Source: an uncultured Pseudomonadota bacterium | GTDB taxonomy: Bacteria; Myxococcota_A; Bradymonadia; Bradymonadales; GCA-2716585 | Assembly: GCA_937123825.1 (NCBI GenBank) | Contig: CAKZKQ010000675.1 | Coordinates: 1-64,000, forward strand | Length of the DNA stretch: 64,000 bases | Reading direction: 5' to 3' | Shown here: piece by piece, positions 1 to 8,120 of the stretch | How positions within the stretch are numbered: position 1 is the first letter of the stretch | Layout: every line of letters begins with the position of its first letter | Made by a program: the position numbers and the translations under genes | Notes under the pieces: model-generated | Seen by the model: only the letters and a program-made list of their open reading frames with translations | Told to the model about the DNA's origin: nothing | Database searches by the model: none

Positions 1-3000
1 TAGTTGTGCAGCACCGGGGTGATGCCTGCGCCGCCCTGGAGGAACGAGGTGAGCCTGAGGAAGCGACCGGGCGTTTCACCGGCTGCAATCAGGGCGTCGC
101 CGATGTTTCCTGGGGATTCATCGGGGGGCAGCACACCGAGCAAGACCGGGGTGGCGTCGTTGAGCCCCGCCTCGGTGTCGGCCGTGCGGACGTTGAAGGT
201 GATGAACGTGTCTTCGGGCGTGGTCGCCTCCCACTCCAGCTCGCCCCATTCGGGGCTATCACAGGTGCCGTCCCAGTCTTCGTCGTAGAAGCCGTTGGCG
301 ACGACGGTGCGGAAGACGCCGCCGGTGAAGTCGGTGTAGCTGTAGACCTGGTTGGGTCCAGTGTAGCTGTCCACAACCTCGGTGTCCGGGTCGATGCGCA
401 GGAGGTTGCTGGGCGTGTTGTAGTGTGCGAGCCAGAGGTAGCCCGCTTTGTCGAGGCCCAGGGCGGACGGCCCGGTGTTGCCTGCTGGCATGTCGATGAT
501 GTTGGTGGTTGGCACCTCGAGGGTGCCTCCCAGGACCAGGTCGCTGGCGTTCCACCACACAATGTGCGAGCCCGTCCCGTTGCCGGTGCCGTCGAGCGCC
601 ATCCAGATTCGGCCTTCGCTGTCGGGGGTGATGCCGCGACCGGCGGAGTAGGCAAAGGGTCCCCCAACGCCGCGGACGTGTCCCCATTGGCCTGCGTTGG
701 TGTCGTAAGCGACCGCGTCGCGGCAACTCCAGCCGCCAAACCAGACTCTGCCTTCGGCGTCGGCGGTGATGCCGTAGCTGCTGGTGCATGTGCGGGTGGG
801 GATGTCGGTGGGGTAGTCCACGAGCGTCAAAGAGGGCGCCTGCGCGGCGGTATTGAAGTACCCGGTTTGGTTGCCGCCCAGAGTGCCGATCCAGAGGTCG
901 TCGTTGGCCAGCACGACGCCGCCGTAGGGGCGCAGCGGTGAGACATCGACGGTGGTGATGATGGAGCCGTCGCTGGGGTTGAGTTTGTAGAAGGTGAAGT
1001 CGTTGTAGCCGCCAACCCAGGGATAGCCCTCGGGGTGTTCGGCATCGCCCGTGTCGATGGCCAGCGCCCTGAGCAGAGCGTTGCTCTCACCCACGGGGGC
1101 GGTCCACAAGACACACTCGTCGGTGTCAAAGGCCATGGCCGTGGCCGAGGTCGAGGTGTCGATGGTGCCGTTGTTGTTGCGGTCCACGCAGTCGTCGAGG
1201 GTGCCTGCGATTTTGGTGACCGTGCCTTGCATGTTAAAGCCACGGCTGGCGACGTAGACGTCCCCGCGCCCGTCCACGACAGTGCGGCTTGGCATGTTGC
1301 ACCCGCTGTTCCAGCAGCACTGATTCAAGCACTCGCCGCTGGACAGCCCCACCTTGTACCGGGCAACTTCGGTGGACGTCTTGGCGTCCCATTTGGACAG
1401 GGAGCTCTCCGCCGTGTTGACGACCCACAGGGAGTCTTCGTCGATGGTGGAGCCGGTTGAGACCACCAGGCCACCTTGCTCTCCATCAATTTCCATGCCT
1501 CTGCCGCCGCCTCGACCAGCTTCAAAGTCCACTTCATCCACGGTTTCGTTGAAGCACAGCGGCACGTTTTCACATGCGTCGGCTTCTTCATTGCACGTCA
1601 CAGCGTTGCAGACGTCTCCGCCAACGCAGGCGTCAGCAGCAGGCTGGCAGTCATTGACGGCGTCGCAGGTCTCGGCGCCGTTGCAGAACTGGCCATCGTC
1701 ACAGTTGCCGTTGTTGACGGCGTTGACGACGACGTCGTTCTCCTCGTCGCAACTGTCATCGGTGCAGCCGACGCCGTCGTCGATGGTCGGAGCGACGCCA
1801 GCCTGACAATCGTTGACAGCATCGCAGGTCTCGGCGCCGTTGCAGAACTGGCCGTCGTCGCAGTTGCCGTTGTTGACGGTGTTGACGACCACGTCGTTCT
1901 CTTCATCGCAGCTGTCGTCGGTGCAGCCGACGCCGTCGTCGATGTTGGGGGCAGCGCCGGGTTGGCAGTCATTGGCCAGATCGCAGACTTCGGCGCCGTT
2001 GCAGAACTGGCCATCGTCGCAAAGGACATTGGCGGGCTGTTGTTCGCATGTGTCGGTGTCTTCATTGCACCGATCCAGGGTGCAGAAGACGCCGTCATCG
2101 CAGTTGGGGACTTCGCTGGTGACGCAGCCGCGGAAGGGCAGGCAGACCTCAACGCCGTTGCAGAAGAGGTCATCGTTGCACATGGTGTCGTTGGGCACGT
2201 GCACGCAGCGGCCAGTCTCCACGTCGCAGCTGTCCACGGTGCAGTCCTGTCCGTCATCGCAGCGCTCATCGTCCTCGCCGTTGCACGCGGGGGGGAGTTG
2301 GCAGCCACCAGCGTCACTCCGGCAGATTTCGTTTTCTTCGCAGAGCCCGTCATCGGGGACCGTAAAGCAGCCGATGCCGTCGGCGCAGCGATCCACCGTG
2401 CAGGAGATGCCATCGTCGCAGGCGCTGTCATTGGTGATCGTGAAGCACCCTGCCACTGGGTCACAGCGGTCCGTGGTGCATTCAAAGCCATCGTCACAGA
2501 GGCTGTCGTCGGGTGCGTTGACGCAGCGCCCGGTGTCCATGTTGCAGGAGTCGACCGTGCAAGCCTGACCATCGTCGCAGCGCGGGTCATTGGGCGAGGT
2601 GCATTCGACGAGTTCAACACAGCCGCCGTCGTCGGGGCGGCAGACCTCTCGGGGACCGCAGACGCTGTCATCGGGGACGCTGAAGCAGCCCGTCGCAGGG
2701 CTGCAACGGTCTACGGTGCAGGAGATGCCGTCGTCGCAAGAATCATTGTTGGCGGTGTGAATGACACTCTGTGTGTCTTCATCGCAGGTGTCGTTGGTGC
2801 AATCGATGCCGTCATCGACAACGGGGGCTTCCCCTGCGACGCAGCCGTCGGTGGGGCTGCAAGTCTCAGCGCCGTTGCAGAAGAGGCCGTCATCACAGGC
2901 GCTGTTCTGGGCGGTGTGGACGATTTCATCGGCGGCTTCGTCGCACCGGTCCTCGGTGCAGGAGATGCCGTCATCGACAGATGGAGGGGTCCCGGCCTGG

Positions 3001-3176
3001 CAGCCCTCAAGGGGGTTGCAGGTTTCGGTGCCGTTGCAGAAGAGGCCGTCGTCACAGCTCTCGTCGCTCTCACATGCTGGGGCTGGCAGATCCAACAGCG
3101 GAGGGAGATTGTCTCCGCAGCCAGAAGCGATGAGCGCAAGACACGCCCAATACATCATGTGGTGTGTGTATTTCAT
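1..3176 (-). CDS. Cys-rich repeat / beta-propeller lipoprotein, partial (C-terminus beyond left edge)
   Basis: The gene starts at ATG 3176 behind a GGGAGGA ribosome binding site and stays open to the left edge, giving about 1058 visible residues. The N-terminus is a lipoprotein signal ending in LIASGC, with Cys20 as the lipid-modified residue. Residues from about 35 to 540 are tandem Cys-rich repeats of the type CDDGxFCNGxETC...GC...DDGxxCTxDxC. The rest resembles an NHL or virginiamycin-B-lyase-like propeller, with segments such as SRTVVDGRGDVYVASRGF and CVDRNNNGTIDTS; such propellers occur in secreted proteins of Myxococcota. No catalytic site was recognised. It lies 49 bp downstream of the OmpA-family gene on the same strand and may share its transcript. 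A surface-exposed binding or adhesive role is inferred only. Confidence 0.85.
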   Translation of the reverse strand, partial: MKYTHHMMYWACLALIASGCGDNLPPLLDLPAPACESDESCDDGLFCNGTETCNPLEGCQAGTPPSVDDGISCTEDRCDEAADEIVHTAQNSACDDGLFCNGAETCSPTDGCVAGEAPVVDDGIDCTNDTCDEDTQSVIHTANNDSCDDGISCTVDRCSPATGCFSVPDDSVCGPREVCRPDDGGCVELVECTSPNDPRCDDGQACTVDSCNMDTGRCVNAPDDSLCDDGFECTTDRCDPVAGCFTITNDSACDDGISCTVDRCADGIGCFTVPDDGLCEENEICRSDAGGCQLPPACNGEDDERCDDGQDCTVDSCDVETGRCVHVPNDTMCNDDLFCNGVEVCLPFRGCVTSEVPNCDDGVFCTLDRCNEDTDTCEQQPANVLCDDGQFCNGAEVCDLANDCQPGAAPNIDDGVGCTDDSCDEENDVVVNTVNNGNCDDGQFCNGAETCDAVNDCQAGVAPTIDDGVGCTDDSCDEENDVVVNAVNNGNCDDGQFCNGAETCDAVNDCQPAADACVGGDVCNAVTCNEEADACENVPLCFNETVDEVDFEAGRGGGRGMEIDGEQGGLVVSTGSTIDEDSLWVVNTAESSLSKWDAKTSTEVARYKVGLSSGECLNQCCWNSGCNMPSRTVVDGRGDVYVASRGFNMQGTVTKIAGTLDDCVDRNNNGTIDTSTSATAMAFDTDECVLWTAPVGESNALLRALAIDTGDAEHPEGYPWVGGYNDFTFYKLNPSDGSIITTVDVSPLRPYGGVVLANDDLWIGTLGGNQTGYFNTAAQAPSLTLVDYPTDIPTRTCTSSYGITADAEGRVWFGGWSCRDAVAYDTNAGQWGHVRGVGGPFAYSAGRGITPDSEGRIWMALDGTGNGTGSHIVWWNASDLVLGGTLEVPTTNIIDMPAGNTGPSALGLDKAGYLWLAHYNTPSNLLRIDPDTEVVDSYTGPNQVYSYTDFTGGVFRTVVANGFYDEDWDGTCDSPEWGELEWEATTPEDTFITFNVRTADTEAGLNDATPVLLGVLPPDESPGNIGDALIAAGETPGRFLRLTSFLQGGAGITPVLHN
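1644..1961 (-). repeat. Two 159-bp tandem repeats inside the Cys-rich lipoprotein gene
   Basis: Units 1644-1802 and 1803-1961 are nearly identical and encode two 53-residue Cys-rich modules. A third unit starting at 1962 keeps the same register for about 70 bp before diverging. The high nucleotide identity points to recent unequal duplication of a module. Confidence 0.8.
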
Positions 3177-3225
3177 GTTTGGTCCTCCCGACAGGGCCCG
3201 CAGGCCCGTGGTTTTGATGTATTTT

Positions 3226-4734
3226 TCAGTCAATGCGCTTGAACTCGACGCGTCGGTTGATGGTGCGGCTCTCATCGTCTTTGTTGGGGACCAGCGGCTT
3301 GGATTCGCCGAAGCCCTTTGAGACCAGTTGTTTGGCGGGGACGCCCTTGTCGATGAGGTACTTCTCGACGGCTTTGGCTCGCCGCTCAGAGAGGTCCTGG
3401 TTGTCTGCTTCAGCGCCGTTGTCGTCGGTGTGGCCCTGGATCTCGATTTTGAGTTTCGGGTGGGCTTTGATGACGTCGGCGGCTTTGTCCAGGATTTCGA
3501 AGGATTGACGCAGGATCACGTCGGAGCCGGAGCGGAACCTGATGCCTTCGATGACGCCGGTGAAGGCCTTGATGGCTTCGGGGACTTCGTCGGGGCAGCC
3601 GTCGTCGTCCTCATGCTTGTTGACGGTCTCGGGCTTCATCGGGCAAGCGTCGTCTTTGTCAGGGATGCCGTCTTTGTCGTTGTCAGGATCAGGGCAGCCG
3701 TCGCTGTCCTCAAAGCCGTCTGCGTCCTCGGCCTTGGCGGGGCACTGGTCGAGTTCATCAAAGATTTTGTCGCCGTCGCTGTCGGCTTCAGGGCAGCCGT
3801 CGTCGTCCTGGAAGTCGTTGACGGTCTCGGGTTTGTCGATGCAGGCGTCGTCCTTGTCAGGGATGCCGTCTTTGTCGTTGTCGGGGTCGGGGCAGCCGTC
3901 GTTGTCTTCAAACCCATCTGCGTCCTCGGGGTTCTGGGGACAACGATCAATATCATCGGGGAGCCCGTCTCCGTCGGAGTCCGCAGGTTTTGGAGGTTCG
4001 GCTCCAAAGCGGTGGAAGACGCCCAGGAGGAGTTCAAAGTCCAAGGACTTGAATTTGAAGGTCTGGTCGTTGCTGGAAGGCGGAATGAGGAGGCGGCCAT
4101 CAAGCCGGAATCCCCAATCGTAGCTGGTGAGGTATTTGAAGCCGACGCCGCCATAAACGAAGGTGTCGGTGTCGTCCTGAAAGACCGATGTGTTGTCCGA
4201 GAACGCAGAGTTGGCCCCAAAACCCAGCAGCGCGAAGGGTTCAAAGGCGCTGTCCGCCTGGAGTACGGGGATGTCCAGCAGACCGTGGGCCCGGTAGCTG
4301 AAGACCGTCACGCCGGTGTTGGTGGGGCTGTGACCTGCGGGCATGCCTGCCAGTTCACCCTCCACCCACAGGGGCTGGATGAGTCGGTAGCCGACCCTTG
4401 CGCCAAGGATCGGCGCGTTGCCCAGGCTGATGGCGTTGGCGGCGTCGCGCACGCCCAACTCATTGTCTTCGCTGAAGCCATACCAGCCCATAAAGCCGCC
4501 GACCTCCAGCAGTTCCTGGCTTTGGGCCTCGCTGGCCCCAAGACCCAACGCGCCGCAGAGCACTGCGATGGTGGCCACGAGCCTCAAAAGCCCGTGCCGA
4601 GGTTGGGTCGGTGGCTTGTGGTCACCGTCGTGGGTTTCTTCACCGTTTTGGCCCCTGTGGCTCCGTTGGGCACGTAAGGTGGTGTTTGGTTTTGAACACC
4701 TGAGGGGAGGTTTGTTGGAAACGCTTGAGCCCAT
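3226..4734 (-). CDS. OmpA-family outer membrane protein with TSP3 repeats
   Basis: 502 residues. The start at 4734 has AAGGAG six bases upstream. It gives an unusually long 48-residue N-region before the hydrophobic signal core (about 49-66), with likely cleavage near residue 70. Residues of about 75-240 are an outer-membrane beta-barrel rich in aromatic and Gly residues. Residues of about 255-385 are TSP3-type calcium repeats (DSDGDGLPDD, DNDKDGIPDK). The C-terminal 110 residues are an OmpA-like peptidoglycan-binding domain with GHTDDNGAEADNQDLSERRA, which carries the Asp and Arg expected to grip diaminopimelate. This is the OprF-like architecture, anchoring outer membrane to cell wall. The repeat region contains a 198-bp internal duplication (DNA copies near 3643 and 3841). 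It is the first gene of a possible pair with the Cys-rich lipoprotein. Confidence 0.92.
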   Translation of the reverse strand: MGSSVSNKPPLRCSKPNTTLRAQRSHRGQNGEETHDGDHKPPTQPRHGLLRLVATIAVLCGALGLGASEAQSQELLEVGGFMGWYGFSEDNELGVRDAANAISLGNAPILGARVGYRLIQPLWVEGELAGMPAGHSPTNTGVTVFSYRAHGLLDIPVLQADSAFEPFALLGFGANSAFSDNTSVFQDDTDTFVYGGVGFKYLTSYDWGFRLDGRLLIPPSSNDQTFKFKSLDFELLLGVFHRFGAEPPKPADSDGDGLPDDIDRCPQNPEDADGFEDNDGCPDPDNDKDGIPDKDDACIDKPETVNDFQDDDGCPEADSDGDKIFDELDQCPAKAEDADGFEDSDGCPDPDNDKDGIPDKDDACPMKPETVNKHEDDDGCPDEVPEAIKAFTGVIEGIRFRSGSDVILRQSFEILDKAADVIKAHPKLKIEIQGHTDDNGAEADNQDLSERRAKAVEKYLIDKGVPAKQLVSKGFGESKPLVPNKDDESRTINRRVEFKRID

Positions 4735-5139
4735 AAAGCACTCCTTTTCGAGTCAAGGTCACACGCCCAATGGCGGTTTCGTGTTTGGGTGATGAGGGTT
4801 TTCGATGCCGTCTTGATTGGCATCGACTGTGGGCTTGAGGGGCATGAATTATTTTGTCGGGACAGGGACACATTGCGGCGCGGTGGCCTGGGCAGGTCAG
4901 GTCAAAGGGTTTCCAAACATTTCTCTGGGCGGAGATGAACCATGGATTCATCGGGCTTTGACGGTGTTTTTGGGGCTGTGACGACGGGCGAGTTGGGTGT
5001 GGACGGGGTAGGGCGCGGGTTTGTTGGGGGTGGTGGGCTGGCCGATCCACATTGTCAATTGGGTGGGAACGCGGCAGTGTTTGCCTTGCGGCGCGCTGGG
5101 TTTTGGGTGCGCCTGCGGTGGTTGTGAAGAGGAGGATGT
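4735..5139. other. 405-bp intergenic region, divergent promoters
   Basis: This gap separates the OmpA-family gene (minus) from an alpha/beta hydrolase gene (plus), so it should hold both promoters. The one clear structure is the inverted repeat at 4802-4826. A 61-codon plus-strand frame at 4942-5127 is Gly-rich, lacks a ribosome binding site and is not supported as a gene. Confidence 0.6.
4802..4826. promoter_or_regulatory. Perfect 8-bp inverted repeat upstream of the OmpA-family gene
   Basis: TCGATGCC (4802-4809) and GGCATCGA (4819-4826) are perfect complements around a 9-nt spacer, 68 bp upstream of the ATG. It could be an operator or a leader hairpin; no cognate regulator is evident. Confidence 0.4.
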
Positions 5140-5931
5140 ATGCATCCAGAAACCCCCAGTGATCCCCCGCGTCAGACGATGGCGTATGGGGACGGCGTGT
5201 TGGCCTGGACCGATGAGGGGCAGGGCGCAGAGGTGATCTTGGCGATTCCGGGTTTGCCGGGCAGCGTGCGTGACTTCCGTTGGTTGGCGCCGGCGCTCTT
5301 GCCCGACGTGCGTCTGGTGCGCGTGGAGTTGCCGGGGTTTGGCCACTCAAGCCGCCAGGGGTGGTCGGGGATGGCGGTGCCGGAGCGCGCCAGGGCGGTC
5401 CTGGCGTTGATGGACGGGTTGGGCCTGGAGAGCGTGCATTTGCTGAGCCACTCGGCGGGGGGGATGGTGGTGTCCCACCTGGCGGCGACGGCGCCGCAGC
5501 GCGTGCGCTCGTGTTCGTTGCTGGCCAGCCCGGGGCCTCGGCCGCACTATCCGTTGGCGGTGTATCGGGCGTTGGCGTCGCTCTTTGCGTGGCCGCTGGG
5601 GCGCGCGCTGATGCACCCCCTACAGCGCATTTTGTACAAGGCCGTGGGTTTTCCCTCCTACCTGACCGATGAGGAGCGGATGTATACGACCTTGGACGCC
5701 TCGGCCAACAACTTTGAGGCCCATGGCCGGGCGGTGTCGGCGATCACGCAGCCATTGTTGATGGCCTGGGCGCGCGATGATCGGCTCATCCCCGTGGACA
5801 TCTTTGAGGCGCTGGAGGCGCTGGCGCCCCAAGGCCCCAAACTGCGCTTTGATGAGGGCGGCCACAACATTCAAAAGACCCACGCGCTGGAGATCGCGGC
5901 GGCCATCAAGGCGTTGATCCGCGTTCAGTGA
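5140..5931 (+). CDS. alpha/beta hydrolase
   Basis: 263 residues; ATG 5140 follows AGGAGG. No signal peptide, so probably cytoplasmic. The fold is recognisable from the oxyanion-hole strand (LAIPGLPGS, about 34-42), the nucleophile elbow S-H-S-A-G with Ser105, an acidic residue in ARDDRLIP near residue 212, and His242 in GGHNIQK. Family members are esterases, lipases, haloperoxidases or C-C hydrolases; the substrate cannot be read from the sequence. The elbow begins with Ser instead of the usual Gly, a tolerated variant. The gene overlaps the end of the convergent cytochrome c'-like gene by 7 bp. Confidence 0.85.
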   Translation: MHPETPSDPPRQTMAYGDGVLAWTDEGQGAEVILAIPGLPGSVRDFRWLAPALLPDVRLVRVELPGFGHSSRQGWSGMAVPERARAVLALMDGLGLESVHLLSHSAGGMVVSHLAATAPQRVRSCSLLASPGPRPHYPLAVYRALASLFAWPLGRALMHPLQRILYKAVGFPSYLTDEERMYTTLDASANNFEAHGRAVSAITQPLLMAWARDDRLIPVDIFEALEALAPQGPKLRFDEGGHNIQKTHALEIAAAIKALIRVQ

Positions 5932-6587
5932 CCTTTGCCAGGGACGTGATTCTGGCCTGTGCGTTCTTGCCAACTTTTGGCGTCGATGACGTCCTGGCGG
6001 AAGGCGGCGTGGCAACTGGTGCAGGCCTGGAGCGTGTGGGCGGTGGCTTTGAGGGTGGCCTTGACGTCTTTGGCGGTGGCGGCCTCGGCGATGCCGTCGG
6101 CGCGTGTATGGAAGTCCAGCGCCATTTGGGTGAAGCCCTCAGCGCCCGCGCCCATGTGCTGACACATTTGCTGCATCTGGGGTGAGGATTCGATGCTGGC
6201 CGAGGCCTTTTTGACCGCCTCCCAGTCCTCGTTGGCCAGCGCTGCGACGATGCCTTCGATGGCGACCAGGTGCTCCTGCATGTTTTGTTTCTGGTGCCAG
6301 GCCATCATGGGTTGGAGCGGTACCGGGCGGCGCGGATCCATGGCGTTGAGTTGGGCCACGGCCTGGCAGTGCGCCGCTGGCATGGTGGCGTTGGAGGTGG
6401 GGGCGCTGTCGGGTGCGCTGGCCGGTGCGCTGCTTGGCGGGGCCGCAGGCGCGTTGGTCGGGGGGTTGGCGGTTGGGGCGCTGTCGGCCTGTGCGGGCGA
6501 CGGCGCGGGATCCTGGGTTTTGGGGGATGGTTGGCAGGCCAGTCCCAGGGGCAAGAGGGCGATCAAGAGCGGCAAAAGGCGGTTCAT
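5925..6587 (-). CDS. Cytochrome c'-like lipoprotein
   Basis: 220 residues. The signal peptide ends in LLPLGLAC with Cys18 as the probable lipidated residue. A Pro/Ala/Ser-rich linker (about 20-70) follows. Residues of about 75-195 look like the four-helix cytochrome c' fold, with the haem motif CTSCH at 189-193 near the C-terminus as in that family. A penta-coordinate haem in such proteins binds NO, CO or O2 or transfers electrons. Its ATG overlaps the stop of the upstream MarR gene as ATGA, so the two are translationally coupled and probably co-regulated. A role in sensing or detoxifying a small reactive molecule is inferred. Confidence 0.8.
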   Translation of the reverse strand: MNRLLPLLIALLPLGLACQPSPKTQDPAPSPAQADSAPTANPPTNAPAAPPSSAPASAPDSAPTSNATMPAAHCQAVAQLNAMDPRRPVPLQPMMAWHQKQNMQEHLVAIEGIVAALANEDWEAVKKASASIESSPQMQQMCQHMGAGAEGFTQMALDFHTRADGIAEAATAKDVKATLKATAHTLQACTSCHAAFRQDVIDAKSWQERTGQNHVPGKGH

Positions 6588-7054
6588 GGTTCAATCTCTG
6601 GGCTGTCGACGTCGGCTTGGCTTGGTGGGACGGCCTCCATGGCCGCTCGCAGTTGGTTCAGGGCTTGAACAACGCTGTGACTGTCGGCGTCGAGGTGTTG
6701 AAGAAGCGTCTGAAAGTGCTGGGCACTGGAGATGTCGATCTGCTGGGCCAACCGATGGCCTTTGAGGGTCAACTCCAAGCGCCGCGCGCGCCTGTCGCGT
6801 GGGTCTGGGGTGCGCGTCAGTTGCCCTTCGCCCTCCATCCTGGCGCAGAGCCTGGAGACATTGGTGCGGTCGATGTTGAGGCGCGCGGCCAACTCGGTGA
6901 CCGTCAACGTGCCGTTGTTTTGCAACAACTCCAGCAGCGCGTAGGCGTGGGGCAACGACAGGGCCGCGCCGCAAGGACGTCGCTGCGGCTCTTGTGCACC
7001 GTGCGCGACCACCAGATAACGCAAGGCTTCGCGCAATGCTCTGGCCTGATCCAT
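6584..7054 (-). CDS. MarR-family transcriptional regulator
   Basis: 156 residues from ATG 7054, ten bases after GGAG. An in-frame extension to 7276 reads through the operator region and is not used. The winged-helix core is clear: a recognition-helix region around LAARLNIDRTNVSRLCARME, followed by the wing DPRDRRARRLELT. MarR proteins are dimeric repressors released by phenolic or oxidant ligands. The gene overlaps the cytochrome c'-like gene by 4 bp. The double palindrome at 7080-7123, immediately upstream, is its likely autoregulatory operator. The GST gene on the other side could share control. Confidence 0.9.
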   Translation of the reverse strand: MDQARALREALRYLVVAHGAQEPQRRPCGAALSLPHAYALLELLQNNGTLTVTELAARLNIDRTNVSRLCARMEGEGQLTRTPDPRDRRARRLELTLKGHRLAQQIDISSAQHFQTLLQHLDADSHSVVQALNQLRAAMEAVPPSQADVDSPEIEP

Positions 7055-7079
7055 GGTGTCTCTTCTCCTTGATGATGGG

Positions 7080-7123
7080 TGTGTGCGTTTGCACGCAGTT
7101 GTGTTTGCGTGCAAACGCACACA
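7080..7123. promoter_or_regulatory. Probable MarR double operator
   Basis: A perfect 17-bp inverted repeat (7080-7096 and 7107-7123) with a 10-nt spacer lies 26 bp upstream of the MarR ATG. Each arm region contains its own 14-bp dyad of the form TGCGT-N4-ACGCA (7084-7097 and 7106-7119), the size of a MarR dimer site. The two centres are 22 bp apart, about two helical turns. It sits between the MarR gene and the divergent GST gene at 7318. Confidence 0.75.
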
Positions 7124-7317
7124 TTTGTCAAGTGCCGTCCAAACGTCGCCATTCCAAAATGCCCGGACCGCTTGTCCCCCACGGACGCTTTGTCCGCTTT
7201 GGGGGCTTATTTGTCCTCTTGCGTCATCAGCCGTGGGTGAGGGCTCTGATACAATGCTCGCCTGTGTTGGGCGCATGGTGTGTCTGGCGTGAGTGTGTTT
7301 TGGGGAGGGTTTGTGTC

Positions 7318-8049
7318 ATGTCCGCGAAGGTCTATGGGTTGAGCGTGTCGCCTTGGACAGAGCGCGCGCTGTGGGCGCTCGATCACCATGGGGTGTCGTA
7401 CCGCTACCGAGAGTACGTGCCGATGGTGGAGGCGCCGTTGCTCAAGTGGTGGGGGCGCGCTTTGGCCAGGGATAAGGCCACGGTGCCGCTTTACACAGAC
7501 GGCGCGGTGGTGCTGGGGGATTCGCTGGACATCATGGTGCAGGCCGATGAGGCGGGTGACGGCGCGCCTTTGGAGAGCCGCGCAGCGGGCCAATGGGCGC
7601 AGCGCGTGGAGCCTGTCTTGTGCGCTGTGCGTGCGCGCGTGGCGCACCGAATGTTGGCGGACCAGGAGGCGTTGACGGAGGCCGCCCGGATGGCCGTGCC
7701 CGACGCATTGGCGCCGCTGTGCAAGCCGCTGACCGCGACTGCGGCGCGCTACCTGGCCAAAAAATACGGCTTTGATGCCGCAAAAGAGCCGGATGACGTG
7801 GCGGTGTTGAGGCCATTTTTGGATGAGGTGCGTCAGCAACTGGGCACAGGACCATACCTGGGGGACAGCTTTGCAGCGGCAGACATCATCGCGGCGACGG
7901 TCTTGCACGGCCTCTCACCCCACAAGGGCCGCTACCAAACCATGGGCCCCGCCACCCGTCGCCTCTGGGCTCGCCCCGAGCTGGCCCAGGAGTATGGGGA
8001 TTTGATGGCGTGGCGCGATGGGCTCTACGCTCGACACCGCAAGACATGA
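7318..8049 (+). CDS. Glutathione S-transferase family protein
   Basis: 243 residues from ATG 7318, which follows GGGAGG with a 9-nt spacer; longer upstream readings have no support. The N-terminal thioredoxin-like domain starts KVYGLSVSPWTERALWALDHHGVSY, in which Ser11 or nearby polar residues could activate glutathione. It ends with the TVPLYTDGAVVLGDSLDIM segment, which carries the cis-Pro and the glutathione-binding SLD. The C-terminal helical domain includes the GPYLGDSFAAADIIAA N-capping motif. Likely cytoplasmic; substrate unknown. It is divergent from the MarR/cytochrome pair across the palindromic operator and may belong to the same stress regulon. Confidence 0.85.
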   Translation: MSAKVYGLSVSPWTERALWALDHHGVSYRYREYVPMVEAPLLKWWGRALARDKATVPLYTDGAVVLGDSLDIMVQADEAGDGAPLESRAAGQWAQRVEPVLCAVRARVAHRMLADQEALTEAARMAVPDALAPLCKPLTATAARYLAKKYGFDAAKEPDDVAVLRPFLDEVRQQLGTGPYLGDSFAAADIIAATVLHGLSPHKGRYQTMGPATRRLWARPELAQEYGDLMAWRDGLYARHRKT

Positions 8050-8120
8050 TACGAAGTGGTGTGGGCCCTTTGTGAGGGTTCATTGTGGCCGCTGTGGATG
8101 TTTTGGATGGGAGGTGCGGT

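Noticed and set aside
1476..3242. 588-codon plus-strand frame opposite the Cys-rich lipoprotein
   Set aside because: It is the codon-aligned complement of the repeat gene; its Val/Ala-rich repeats mirror the Cys/Asp repeats and there is no ribosome binding site.
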